Assembly: GCA_029260135.1 (NCBI GenBank)
Contig: JAJDDV010000051.1
Span: 1-64,000 of the forward strand
Reading direction: 5' to 3'
Origin: Phycisphaerae bacterium
Lineage (GTDB): Bacteria > Planctomycetota > Phycisphaerae > UBA1845
DNA length: 64,000 nucleotides
Shown: positions 52,749 to 61,818 of the stretch, one piece after another
Position numbering within the stretch: position 1 is the stretch's first letter
How the letters are laid out: each line of letters opens with the position of its first letter
Position numbers and translations under genes: made by a program
Notes under the pieces: model-generated
What the model saw: the letters and a program-made list of their open reading frames with translations, nothing else
The model's database searches: none
Told to the model about the DNA's origin: nothing

Positions 52749-54374
52749 TTACGACCAGCGGCTCAGGTCCACGCGAATCGTTCGCCCGGTACGAGGAATC
52801 AACAGATCGAAGTGGTCCTCGTGACGCCGAAGCGAACGAACCGCCTCATATGCCTCGATCGTGATGTCGCGATAGTCCCGCACGGCGCCCCTCTGAAACC
52901 GCCACACCCCTTCGCAACGATAGACGTCGCTCTCGTCGAGATACTCCCGCAGGTATTGGTCTTCAGCCAACTCCATCTTGTTCTCCCGCTCCACAAATAC
53001 CGATCGAAACGCAAACCGGTCCATCAAGTGCGACAGCGCCTCGCGGGATGAAACGTGTGTCACGAAATCGAGATCGGGCCGACCGTTACACGTATAGAGC
53101 AGCTTGCTGCCGCGGATGACAACTGCGCTTCGCCACGGTAAGTGCTGCCGAACCGCGAACACAAAATCGCCGTCGCGAAGTCCGCTGAACAGAACCGCAC
53201 GACCCTCAATGCGGTCCGCGTTGGCGCGCACGATCGAACCATAGTCGGGACGATGTTCGACATCAGAGCACAGCGCCAATCCGCACGAGAAAATGACCAG
53301 AAAACCGCAGAGAACGACACGTCCTCGCTCGCTACGAAGGAGACAGACCGCTCCCGACGTCCCTACACCCGCGCACGCCGCAAACGGAAACAACGCCAGG
53401 TAGAAAAACCTCGCGTTCTTGTAGTCCGCCAGAACGAGCATCACGTAGCACACCACCATCCAGGACGCCAAAAAGACACCGTGAAGAAGCGGCACACGAC
53501 GCAAGAACATAACTCCAACGCCCGCCGCAACCAGCACGAGCAGCCCCACCTGCCTGGGGATCGCCGCGACGTAGAAGCTCAAAGCCGACCACGACCAACG
53601 CGAGTCGAACGACGCATCGCCGCGGAGCAGCTTCCCTCCGTGACCATCAAGCGAGACCGCGACCAATGCGACAATCACCAACCACGCCACGAGCACGAGA
53701 ACGCCGTGCCCCAGTGGGATCGCCCGGCGACACGCACCGACCAACAACGTGATCGTCACCGCGCCAAGTAGAAAAACCGCCGTCTGCTTGAACAATAGGG
53801 CGACGACCGCCACCGCCAGCACGCAGCCCAGTCGACCGCGCGACGGCTTCTCCAGATAGCGCGACAACACAACAGCCACCCAAATCAGAATCGCCAGCGT
53901 CGGAAGCTCCAGCATGACCTGGCGTCCCCAACGTGTCGTGGCCGGCATCAATAGCAGCGCGATCACACCCAGAACAGCCGCAAAACGATCCGTAAACGAC
54001 CGCAGGTAGACATAGGCCCCTGCGGCCGCGAGTAGACCGAAGAACACGACACTTGCTCGCGCCGAGAAGGGCGAAACACCCAGCACCGCAAAGAACGAGG
54101 CCTCGACCATCGCGAAACCAGGCGGATAATGACGCCCGATTCCAAGCGTTGGATAGTGAGCATACTGATCCAGCGCAAAGGACATCGGCGCCCCCCAGAC
54201 GACGGGACCGCCTGCGATCCAGTCGTGAATCAACACGCCATCCATGGCGTGCGCCGCCGAGTCTCCGTGTCGCAACCCACCAACCGAAATGTCCTTGCCC
54301 AGAACAACGGCGGTCATCGCGACCAACAGCACGATCAGTGCGGCGTCAGGATGTCTTTTTAGTGCATCGACCAA
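52749..54374 (-). CDS. GT39-like integral membrane glycosyltransferase
   Basis: This is a protein of about 541 residues with roughly ten transmembrane helices and a C-terminal soluble domain (about 390-541). The first loop after helix one holds acidic residues (GGLRHGDSAAHAMDG), where ArnT/PMT-type lipid-linked-sugar transferases have a catalytic Asp. It probably moves a sugar from a polyprenyl carrier outside the membrane. The start is uncertain: TTG 54374 opens just before the first helix. An ATG at 54494 would add 40 Cys-rich residues and overlap the divergent gene region. It lies 15 bases upstream of the Wzy-type gene. Confidence 0.75.
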   Translation of the reverse strand: MVDALKRHPDAALIVLLVAMTAVVLGKDISVGGLRHGDSAAHAMDGVLIHDWIAGGPVVWGAPMSFALDQYAHYPTLGIGRHYPPGFAMVEASFFAVLGVSPFSARASVVFFGLLAAAGAYVYLRSFTDRFAAVLGVIALLLMPATTRWGRQVMLELPTLAILIWVAVVLSRYLEKPSRGRLGCVLAVAVVALLFKQTAVFLLGAVTITLLVGACRRAIPLGHGVLVLVAWLVIVALVAVSLDGHGGKLLRGDASFDSRWSWSALSFYVAAIPRQVGLLVLVAAGVGVMFLRRVPLLHGVFLASWMVVCYVMLVLADYKNARFFYLALFPFAACAGVGTSGAVCLLRSERGRVVLCGFLVIFSCGLALCSDVEHRPDYGSIVRANADRIEGRAVLFSGLRDGDFVFAVRQHLPWRSAVVIRGSKLLYTCNGRPDLDFVTHVSSREALSHLMDRFAFRSVFVERENKMELAEDQYLREYLDESDVYRCEGVWRFQRGAVRDYRDITIEAYEAVRSLRRHEDHFDLLIPRTGRTIRVDLSRWS

Positions 54375-54632
54375 CGGTCTTGTCCGACTCTCATGCTCAT
54401 CACCCCGGGTGCAACCGCACCAGGTGCACAACCGACCCGCAGCGCTGCTACACACCCCGCCACAGAGATAGAATCCGCTGTGCTTATCGGACATCCGGCC
54501 GACGCGCCTAAGTTGCGTTTGCCAGCCACAGGCCCGGCCGTGCGGCTTGACAGCGAACGACGATTCTCGAGTGGAAACGCCGACGATCATCTCAGTGCGG
54601 TTCATCCGAGGACCGATATTCTCGTTGTGGGA

Positions 54633-55643
54633 ATGCTGTGCCCCACGTTGAATCACGAATTGGATGCCAGAACGTTGCTCGTCGAAATCAATCAACAACC
54701 CCCGAGCTCAGCCGCCGATCGGAAGCCGCCGCGCACAAACGACGGGCAGACATCGCCCTCGCGCCTCACCGGCGCCATCGTCCGGCTGGCCCAATGGGCG
54801 CGGCGACGCTCCGCCGTTCACCAGACCGGCGATCTGAAACGCACAACCGACGCCGACCGGTATCGAAACTGGCGTGAAGCCCAGCTGCGCCGACAGCTCG
54901 TAGATCACTTCGACACCGATCACGTCAATGGGATGGACGTGCTCGACTTCGGATGTGGCACTGGTGAACTATGCCACATCCTGTCATCCTTTCACCCCAG
55001 GAACCTCACGGGAGTCGATACCTCGACCGCTGCGATCCAGCGCGCAACGGCTTCATCCCACCAGACCGACCGCGCCGCGCCTGTGACCTTCCTTCGAAAC
55101 GACGACCACAGGTCGATCCCCCTGCCCAACGCTAGCATCGACCTCGTATGCTGCTTCGACGTCTTGGAGCACATACCCGATCCGCAGGCCATCCTCGCAG
55201 AGTGGGCCCGCGTCCTTCGCCGCGACGGACGCGTCTGGATCTGGTGGTCACCCTGGCGCGGACCCTACGGCCATCACCTCGAATCGCTGATCCCCCTCCC
55301 CTGGATCCACCTGCTCGTACCGGAGCGCACACTCTTCACCGCCTGCGCAGCCATCTACGACGACCCTCACTTCATCCCGCGCATTTGGGATCTTGATCCG
55401 GCCACCGGACTGAAGAAACCCAATAAGTGGGCAACCACAAAGAGCTTCTACCCTTTCCTCAACAAACTCTCTCGCGCGCAGTTCGAACACCAGGCCCGCG
55501 AAGCGGGTCTGAAAATCCTGCGCCGAGAAGTCCACGGCTTCAGTGGATCGAGCGTCCGACGGGCAACCCGCATCCTCCGACATGCACCGTGCATCGGCGA
55601 GTGTGTCGTATCGTACTGCGTGTTCGAACTGACCCTTCCCTGA
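54633..55643 (+). CDS. SAM-dependent class I methyltransferase
   Basis: This is a protein of about 336 residues. Motif I (MDVLDFGCGTGELCHIL) and the following acidic strand (LTGVDTS) form the SAM site. IDLVCCFDVLEHIPDPQAIL is the motif IV region. The C-terminal half has Trp-rich and aromatic segments (WIWWSPWRGPYG). It is likely to methylate a sugar or lipid intermediate of the neighbouring polysaccharide genes, transcribed away from them. The first 80 residues of the longest ORF (from 54393) look non-coding, so ATG 54633 with GTGGGA upstream is used. Everything before about residue 80 remains uncertain. Confidence 0.8.
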   Translation: MLCPTLNHELDARTLLVEINQQPPSSAADRKPPRTNDGQTSPSRLTGAIVRLAQWARRRSAVHQTGDLKRTTDADRYRNWREAQLRRQLVDHFDTDHVNGMDVLDFGCGTGELCHILSSFHPRNLTGVDTSTAAIQRATASSHQTDRAAPVTFLRNDDHRSIPLPNASIDLVCCFDVLEHIPDPQAILAEWARVLRRDGRVWIWWSPWRGPYGHHLESLIPLPWIHLLVPERTLFTACAAIYDDPHFIPRIWDLDPATGLKKPNKWATTKSFYPFLNKLSRAQFEHQAREAGLKILRREVHGFSGSSVRRATRILRHAPCIGECVVSYCVFELTLP

Positions 55644-55780
55644 AATTCCCACTGGCCAGTGGATGGACGACATGCCCCCTGCGCGATAGGCTCGCCATTC
55701 GGTCGGGGCGGACACGCGAAGACAATCCGTCATGACGACCGGTGCTTACGCCCGACGAACCGCGAAGAAGAAGCCTGACC

Positions 55781-56218
55781 ATGTTCCTTCGATTACTGCT
55801 CTTGTTGACGATCGTTCCGCTGGTCGAGTTGATGATCCTCCTGCGCCTCGCCGAACGATTCACCTGGCAGCGAACGCTCGCCCTGATCGTCCTGACCGGA
55901 ATCCTCGGCGCCTGGCTGGCACGCCGCGAGGGAATCCGCACGTTGACCAAGATTCAGTCCGACCTGGAGAAGGGCGTTTCACCGACCGGGGCCGTCGTAG
56001 ACGCCGCCCTGATCCTCGCCGCAGGGATCGTGCTGATCACACCCGGCATTCTGACCGACCTGGCGGGATTTGCGCTCTTGATTCCGCCGATTCGTCGAGC
56101 CGTTCGACGGCGACTCACAGCAGCCTTCGCCAAACGCGTCACATTTGTTGCGCACCATCCCTCGGAACCCTTCATCGACGTGGAACCCGTCGATCGGAAT
56201 GCCGACGATACCGATTGA
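55781..56218 (+). CDS. fxsA: FxsA family membrane protein
   Basis: This 145-residue protein has the FxsA features: an N-terminal helix (LLLLTIVPLVELMILLRL), LIVLTGILGAWLARREG, and DAALILAAGIVLITPGILTD. FxsA is a small cytoplasmic-membrane protein, best known for suppressing phage F exclusion when overproduced; its cellular role is unclear. The ATG at 55781 is chosen since homology begins there; an earlier ATG at 55742 adds 13 basic residues. No partner gene is obvious. Confidence 0.88.
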   Translation: MFLRLLLLLTIVPLVELMILLRLAERFTWQRTLALIVLTGILGAWLARREGIRTLTKIQSDLEKGVSPTGAVVDAALILAAGIVLITPGILTDLAGFALLIPPIRRAVRRRLTAAFAKRVTFVAHHPSEPFIDVEPVDRNADDTD

Positions 56219-56255
56219 GGTGACGCTCCAGCGCTTCAGTAGAGTGGAACTTGCG

Positions 56256-57305
56256 CTACGGCTGCTCGGAAGGTTCAGTGTGAACACGCGATACGGCGAT
56301 GTTCGGCACCTTGAGCATCGCGCGGCGCTCGTGTTGCGCTCCGTCCGGATGGTCGAGCGTCACCGAAACATGATACGCACCCGGTTTGGCATACGTGTGA
56401 ATCGGATCCGCCGTAGACGAACGCTCGCCGTCACCGAACGTCCATGACGACCCCGTCGGCGTAAACGAGCAGTTGACGCCCAACCGAACCGCGAGCTCGG
56501 AATCGTCGCCGACCGGAATCGCGCGAATGTGAATCCAAGGCTTGCGGCGGATCACTTCCTCGAAGAAACCAACCACGCGACCCGTCTCGCCCGCGCGAAG
56601 CGATCCGGAAGAATCCTCGTCGAGATCCACATGGCGGGCGCGAAGCCAGTCGACCAGTCGTCGAGCATGGCGACCGGTGATCATGTCGCTGACGCTATAG
56701 ACAGCCAACACCGGTTGATAAGGGTCGATGACATCGACCAAGTCATCGAGGTGGGTCACGTCCGTCTTTGGATTCGATACGGCCACGGCGCGAACGACAC
56801 CGGGGTGGCGCAGACCCGTTCGCACTGCCGCAGTCGTCCCGCGCAACCAGCCGTAGAGGAAGATCCGGTCTTCGGAGATGTTATGACCTGCGCGGATATG
56901 GTGGATCGTGGCCAGGATACGCGCTTCATCATCCTGCACGCCCGACGCCCGTTCACCCGCGCGGGACGTCCAACCGCGGCCCGATCCACCAAGCTGCGGG
57001 GCGACAACGAGAAAACCATTCTCCTCGGCGAGTTGCGTCCAGTGGCGAATTTGCTTGTCCGGTGAATCGGGAAACGAGGAATGACACACGACCACCAGCG
57101 GCCAGACCGATCCGCGGTCATAGTCACTGGGACGATAAAGAAGATACTCACCCCCGTGCTCGGGCTCCACGAAGGGGCGAATTGGGTCGGGAACGTTCGG
57201 ATCGATGTACTGCGAACAACCGGCCAGGACATAGGCCGCCACGACGTACACCGACGCCAACGAGCACCGCCGTCGTGTTACGTCATTCTTCAAAAGAAAG
57301 TCCAT
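56256..57305 (-). CDS. Lipoprotein with esterase-type alpha/beta-hydrolase fold lacking the nucleophile Ser, plus PKD domain
   Basis: This 349-residue protein has a lipoprotein signal (YVVAAYVLAGC). An alpha/beta-hydrolase domain of the PHB-depolymerase/LpqC esterase type (about 50-260) has PLVVVCHSSFPDSPD, NGFLVVAPQ and RIFLYGWLRG. The nucleophile elbow reads G-W-L-R-G (Leu154) instead of GxSxG, and the usual late His is not evident. A PKD domain follows (WTFGDGERSS, HTYAKPGAYHVSVT). The ATG at 57305 overlaps the TGA of pheT (TGATG). The fold is clear; hydrolase activity is doubtful unless position 56844-56846 is a sequencing error. It probably acts at the cell surface as a binding protein. 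Confidence 0.8.
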   Translation of the reverse strand: MDFLLKNDVTRRRCSLASVYVVAAYVLAGCSQYIDPNVPDPIRPFVEPEHGGEYLLYRPSDYDRGSVWPLVVVCHSSFPDSPDKQIRHWTQLAEENGFLVVAPQLGGSGRGWTSRAGERASGVQDDEARILATIHHIRAGHNISEDRIFLYGWLRGTTAAVRTGLRHPGVVRAVAVSNPKTDVTHLDDLVDVIDPYQPVLAVYSVSDMITGRHARRLVDWLRARHVDLDEDSSGSLRAGETGRVVGFFEEVIRRKPWIHIRAIPVGDDSELAVRLGVNCSFTPTGSSWTFGDGERSSTADPIHTYAKPGAYHVSVTLDHPDGAQHERRAMLKVPNIAVSRVHTEPSEQP

Positions 57306-59707
57306 CAGCGACGAATCTCGTAACCGCACTGCGTCAAATGGTCCTCGAAATCGCGGCGAAAACCGGCGGCGTCCTCGTCCAGGAGTGTCCGGGCACTGTC
57401 ACCAATGGTCGCCCGAAACGTCAGACTCCTCCGCTCCGCCCCTACGGCTTTGCCTTCGAAACAGCCAAGGTACTGGACGCGGTCGAGAAGCCCGTGATCG
57501 AACTTCGAGATCCTCTCCATCACAGCGTCATAACGCTCGGACCGCGGCACGAGAACCGAAACGTCAATCTCGATCAACGGATAGGGTGGAATCCGGTCCG
57601 GAAGCTCGGTCACTCGCTCGATCGTGACCGCCCGGGTGAGGCTCAGCTCCGCCCAGACCACCGCCCACGAGGTCAGGTGGTCGTCCATCGCGCGCCGAAC
57701 GGACAGGTCGATGACACTGATGCGCCCCACGTCCTGGTCGCCGATCCTCACCGCCGCCGTGCGGTGGGGATGCTCCCACAGCCTCTGGGGCGAAGCGTCC
57801 GATACGGCAAACGACGCCGACACACCGAACCGCTCCCACGACCAGCCCTCCACGGCCGCCTTCAGGCGATCGAGAAGATCGCTCTCGGCACCTTTGCCGC
57901 GCTGCGCACTGACCAAGCCGAGGTGGCGGTACTCGTGATCCTTGGGGTCGCCACGCTCATACACGCTGCCCAGTTCGACCAGCGAGAACGCGGAGAAATG
58001 AAAACGGTTTCGCGCAACAGCCGCCAACATTCCGGGGATCATCGAACGCCGGAGCTGGTGCAACCCCTCGGCGGCCGGGTTCTCGAGCTCGACGCAGGAA
58101 CCCGCCTCGATGCCAAGCTGGGTCAACCACGCGGCGTCGTACCAGAGATACCCCTGAATCTCGTGGTATCCCTGCGACATCGTCAGAAACTCGAGCGTCC
58201 GCTGCTCGAGTTCGTGCAACGCGTGCGGCTCGAAGCGCCGAATCGACACGCGCGGAAGCTCGGACTCGATCGTGTTGTATCCGACAAAGCGAGCGATTTC
58301 CTCAATCACGTCCGCCTCGATGGAAATGTCGCCGGTCGCGCGAAACGTCGGGACGGAAACCGCCAGGGTGCGGTCGTGCTGCGTCACCTCGAGACCCAGA
58401 GGATTGAGAATCCGCGCCGTCTCCTCCAAGGAAACCTCGCGCCCGATCGTCCGCGTCACGTGGTGCGAATCGACCGAGACCGTCACCGGCTCCATCGGTT
58501 GGGGATACCCGTCCGACAGTCTTCTCGTGATTCGCAATTCGGGGTACATCGGCCGGGCCAACTGAACGAACCGCTGAATACCCAGGACCGTATGCGCAGG
58601 ATCGAGCGATTTCTCGAACCGTGCGCTGGCGTCGGTTCGATGACCCAGCCTCGTCGCCGTCTTGCGGATGGTCGCCGCGGCGAAGTTGGCGGACTCCAAA
58701 AGCAGGGCGGTCGTCGACTCGGACACTTCGGTTTCCAGCCCGCCCATCAGACCCGCCAGCGCCACAGACTTGCCTCCGGACTGGATCATCAGATCGTTTC
58801 GCGTCAAGCAGCGCTCGACGCCGTCCAACGTGCGGAACGTCTCACCCTCCTTCGCCCAGTCGACCTCGATCCGTTCAACCTTTCCGGCATCGAAGGCGTG
58901 CATGGGCTGGCCGAGGTCGGCCATGATGTAGTTGGTCAGATCCACCAGCCCGGAAATCGACCGCAGGCCCACATGTCCTAGCCGCAGCTGCATCCAGAGC
59001 GGCGCCGGCTGCGTCGGAACACCCTCAACCACCAGCGCGCTGTAGCGCGGAGACGCCTTCGGATCGGAGATGACGATCTCGACAGCCGGTAGCGCTTCGT
59101 CGCTGAGTTCCTCGATCGGCACGACCGGATAGGCTTTGAGCGGTACGTCGTACAACGCCGCGATTTCCCTCGCGATACCGTAATGCCCCCACAAGTCAGG
59201 CCGGTGAGTCATCGATTTGTTGTCGATCTCGATGACCCAATCATTGAACAGATCGGCCGGCAGCGTTTCGCCCGGCGGTAACGTGCGATCGAGAACAACG
59301 GCCTCTTGATTCGCCATCGCGATGCCGACCGCATCACCGGGAAGGATCATCCCCACACTCGTCTGTCCGGCGACCTTGGCCGTGCCGATCGTGCCGAGTG
59401 CCACCACGGACGCGCCATCCGGGGCGTAGACGACACTCGATTCCGGATGAATGACCGGGGCTGCAGTGACAGTCTCTACGGTCTTGCCGCCACCGATGTC
59501 GAGCGTAACCAAACGTAAACCGTGCGTGCCCCGGAGGTCGGCGATACCCAGAACTCGAGCGGTGATCAGACCCGACGCGTCGACGCGGATCGCCTCGACG
59601 CCGTCGACCTCGGCGGTCGTCCGCGTGAACCGTTCCGCGAGTTGGCGCGGATCAAGCTCCGCGGGTAAGTCGACGAAATCACGAATCCAGTTGAGTGATA
59701 TCAGCAT
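57305..59707 (-). CDS. pheT: Phenylalanyl-tRNA synthetase beta subunit
   Basis: This 800-residue protein begins MLISLNWIRDFVDLP, as PheT proteins do. It has a tRNA-binding domain (about 40-150), a B3/B4 editing region (MTHRPDLWGHYGIAREIAA), B5 helices and a C-terminal anticodon-binding (FDX-ACB) domain (YPLIEIDVSVLVPRSERYDA). It forms an alpha2-beta2 enzyme with PheS, encoded 9 bases upstream on the same strand. Confidence 0.97.
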   Translation of the reverse strand: MLISLNWIRDFVDLPAELDPRQLAERFTRTTAEVDGVEAIRVDASGLITARVLGIADLRGTHGLRLVTLDIGGGKTVETVTAAPVIHPESSVVYAPDGASVVALGTIGTAKVAGQTSVGMILPGDAVGIAMANQEAVVLDRTLPPGETLPADLFNDWVIEIDNKSMTHRPDLWGHYGIAREIAALYDVPLKAYPVVPIEELSDEALPAVEIVISDPKASPRYSALVVEGVPTQPAPLWMQLRLGHVGLRSISGLVDLTNYIMADLGQPMHAFDAGKVERIEVDWAKEGETFRTLDGVERCLTRNDLMIQSGGKSVALAGLMGGLETEVSESTTALLLESANFAAATIRKTATRLGHRTDASARFEKSLDPAHTVLGIQRFVQLARPMYPELRITRRLSDGYPQPMEPVTVSVDSHHVTRTIGREVSLEETARILNPLGLEVTQHDRTLAVSVPTFRATGDISIEADVIEEIARFVGYNTIESELPRVSIRRFEPHALHELEQRTLEFLTMSQGYHEIQGYLWYDAAWLTQLGIEAGSCVELENPAAEGLHQLRRSMIPGMLAAVARNRFHFSAFSLVELGSVYERGDPKDHEYRHLGLVSAQRGKGAESDLLDRLKAAVEGWSWERFGVSASFAVSDASPQRLWEHPHRTAAVRIGDQDVGRISVIDLSVRRAMDDHLTSWAVVWAELSLTRAVTIERVTELPDRIPPYPLIEIDVSVLVPRSERYDAVMERISKFDHGLLDRVQYLGCFEGKAVGAERRSLTFRATIGDSARTLLDEDAAGFRRDFEDHLTQCGYEIRR

Positions 59708-59716
59708 GGCACAAAG

Positions 59717-60829
59717 CTACGAGGTCGAATCGCACGACGCCGTGGACGTCGCGCCTTCCTGTCGTCGGGGAATCGTCGGCCCGCCGAGGCGCCGAGGCGA
59801 AACCAGCGCCCGAAGATCACCCGCGTTGAGCACGCGAATGTCGCGGAAACCGAACTTCATCATGGCCAGGCGCGTCAAGCCAAGCCCGAACGCAAAACCG
59901 GTATATTCCTCGGGATCGATCCCCCCCGCTCGAAGCACATTGGGGTGAACCATTCCGGCCGGGAGAATCTCGATCCAGCCCGATCGCTTGCAGGTCGCAC
60001 AACCCGACCCGCCGCAGATCTGACAGTTCATGTCGATTTCGATGCCCGGTTCAACGAACGGGAAGTAACCCGGTCGCACGCGAAGCTCAACCTCGCGTTG
60101 CATCACCTCCGCGAGCAGCGTCCTTGCCATCGCGATCAGGTTCGGGATCGAAATATCCCGGTCGATCATTAACCCTTCCACCTGATGGAACGTGTTCTCA
60201 TGGGAAGCGTCGATCGTCTCATAGCGAAAACACCGCCCCGGAACGATGACACGCAGCGGCGCGCCGAACTTCAACATCGATCGATGCTGCACCGGCGACG
60301 TATGCGTCCTGAGAACCATCCCGTTCTTCAGCCAGAACGTGTCCTGCATGTCACGTGCAGGATGCGTCGGGGGGATGTTGAGGGCCTCGAAGTTGTTGTA
60401 CTCCTCCTCCATCTCGGGACCGGCCTCGACCGTGAAACCCAGACGCTCGAACGCTCGCTCGATCTCCCACTGCACAGCCGTCACCGGATGAACACTGCCC
60501 ATCGGGCGCGGCGTCGCGGGAAGTGTGGGATCAAAAGTGGATGCCTGCGACGCCTCTTTGGCGGCGTGCTCAGCCTGGAGCTGGCCGAGCCGCTCGGCCA
60601 CCTTGGCCTGAACACGCTGCTTCGCTTCGTTGATCGCCTGCCCAACGCCGCCTCGCTGATCCGGAGGATAGTCCTTGATCGAGGCAATCAGCGAACCGAG
60701 CGAGCCCTTCTTTCCGACGATGGCGGTTTCATACCCGCGCAGCGCATCGATGGCGGTGGTGACCGCCAGCTTGGCCGCCACATCCGCCTCGATCTCGCCG
60801 ATCGTCTGGTTAAGTTCGCTGATATCCAC
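59717..60829 (-). CDS. pheS: Phenylalanyl-tRNA synthetase alpha subunit
   Basis: This 370-residue class II synthetase subunit has an N-terminal coiled coil (about 1-85). Visible motifs are VHPVTAVQWEIERAF, RTHTSPVQHRSM, GRCFRYETIDASHENTFHQ and FAFGLGLTRLAMMKFG. A Cys-pair insert (CQICGGSGCATCKRSGW) precedes ILPAGMVHPNVLR, a zinc knuckle found in many bacterial PheS. GTG 60829 has GGGGCGG upstream; a longer reading to 60901 is not supported. It feeds pheT. Confidence 0.96.
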   Translation of the reverse strand: MDISELNQTIGEIEADVAAKLAVTTAIDALRGYETAIVGKKGSLGSLIASIKDYPPDQRGGVGQAINEAKQRVQAKVAERLGQLQAEHAAKEASQASTFDPTLPATPRPMGSVHPVTAVQWEIERAFERLGFTVEAGPEMEEEYNNFEALNIPPTHPARDMQDTFWLKNGMVLRTHTSPVQHRSMLKFGAPLRVIVPGRCFRYETIDASHENTFHQVEGLMIDRDISIPNLIAMARTLLAEVMQREVELRVRPGYFPFVEPGIEIDMNCQICGGSGCATCKRSGWIEILPAGMVHPNVLRAGGIDPEEYTGFAFGLGLTRLAMMKFGFRDIRVLNAGDLRALVSPRRLGGPTIPRRQEGATSTASCDSTS

Positions 60830-60903
60830 AATAACCGCCCCGAAACTCCTGACGCATTCTTCAAAGCGAGGAAGCTTAGACCTGAACGCCGGGGAATGCA
60901 ACG

Positions 60904-61740
60904 CTACCGCGCGGCGGGAGGCATCCCGACGGTGATCACCTCGTTGAGACTGCCGCTACGAAAACCGCGAAGATCGAGCGAGACGTACTGATACCCCAGC
61001 GATCGCAACTTCTCATCGAGTCTCGCGGCGTTCTCCGGCTCGCTCATGACAGGAATCCGATCCGCCGGAACCTCGACGCGGGCCAGATCGCCATGGTGAC
61101 GGACACGACACTCGCGAATGCCCATCTCCTCGCGAAGAAAAGCCTCCGCCGACTCGATCATGCGGAGCTTCTCGGGCGTGACGTCCTCACCGTAGGGAAT
61201 CCGGCTCGAAAGACACGGGCTGGCCGGCTTGTCATGTGTCGGAAGACCCAACCGCTGCGACAGCTCCCGAATGTCCGCCTTGCTCAACCCCGCCTCAGCC
61301 GCCGGCGAGCGAACGGCGTGCTCATCCGCCGCCTGCGTCCCCGGTCGATAGTCGCCCAAGTCGTCGGCGTTCATCCCATTCACGATTGCGCGGATCCCCC
61401 GCTCACCAACAAACCGCTCCATATGAGTATAGAGAGACGTCTTGCAGTGATAGCAGCGATTCTCGGGATTGGCCGTGTAGCTCGGGTTCTCGAACTCGTC
61501 CGTATCCAGAATGACATGCTCCGCCCCAACGGCATCCGCCAGAGCACACGCCTGGTCGAACTCGCCGCGCGCCAGGCTATCGCTACGACCCGTCACCGCC
61601 ACAACGTTCTCCGCGCCCAGCGTATCCAGCGCCACCTTCAGCACCAGCGTCGAGTCCGCCCCGGCGCTGAACGCCACCGCGACACTCTCCAGACCACGGA
61701 GAATCTCCTGCATCTTCGAGTACTTGTCTTCGAGCATCAT
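60904..61740 (-). CDS. larE: ATP-dependent sacrificial sulfur transferase LarE
   Basis: This is a protein of about 278 residues in the PP-loop ATPase family. The PP-loop reads SAGADSTLVLK. NRCYHCKTSLY, NADDLGDYRPG and PASPCLSSRIPYGEDVT are LarE hallmarks; the last contains the Cys that donates sulfur to the nickel-pincer nucleotide cofactor in characterised members. LarB and LarC are not in this window. The start is ATG 61740 (two adjacent ATG codons), with a GAGGGG more than ten bases upstream; a longer reading to 61803 adds non-homologous residues. It lies 74 bases upstream of pheS on the same strand. Confidence 0.9.
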   Translation of the reverse strand: MMLEDKYSKMQEILRGLESVAVAFSAGADSTLVLKVALDTLGAENVVAVTGRSDSLARGEFDQACALADAVGAEHVILDTDEFENPSYTANPENRCYHCKTSLYTHMERFVGERGIRAIVNGMNADDLGDYRPGTQAADEHAVRSPAAEAGLSKADIRELSQRLGLPTHDKPASPCLSSRIPYGEDVTPEKLRMIESAEAFLREEMGIRECRVRHHGDLARVEVPADRIPVMSEPENAARLDEKLRSLGYQYVSLDLRGFRSGSLNEVITVGMPPAAR

Positions 61741-61818
61741 GACCGCCGAAATCCCCTCAAGTCCCCAGGAAGCATAATATCCGCCCGGCGGAACCACCGC
61801 CAACCACCCCGCAATTGA

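Noticed and set aside
56768-58981. 737-residue plus-strand ORF opposite pheT
   Set aside because: Antisense shadow of a canonical gene with biased Arg/His/Pro composition.
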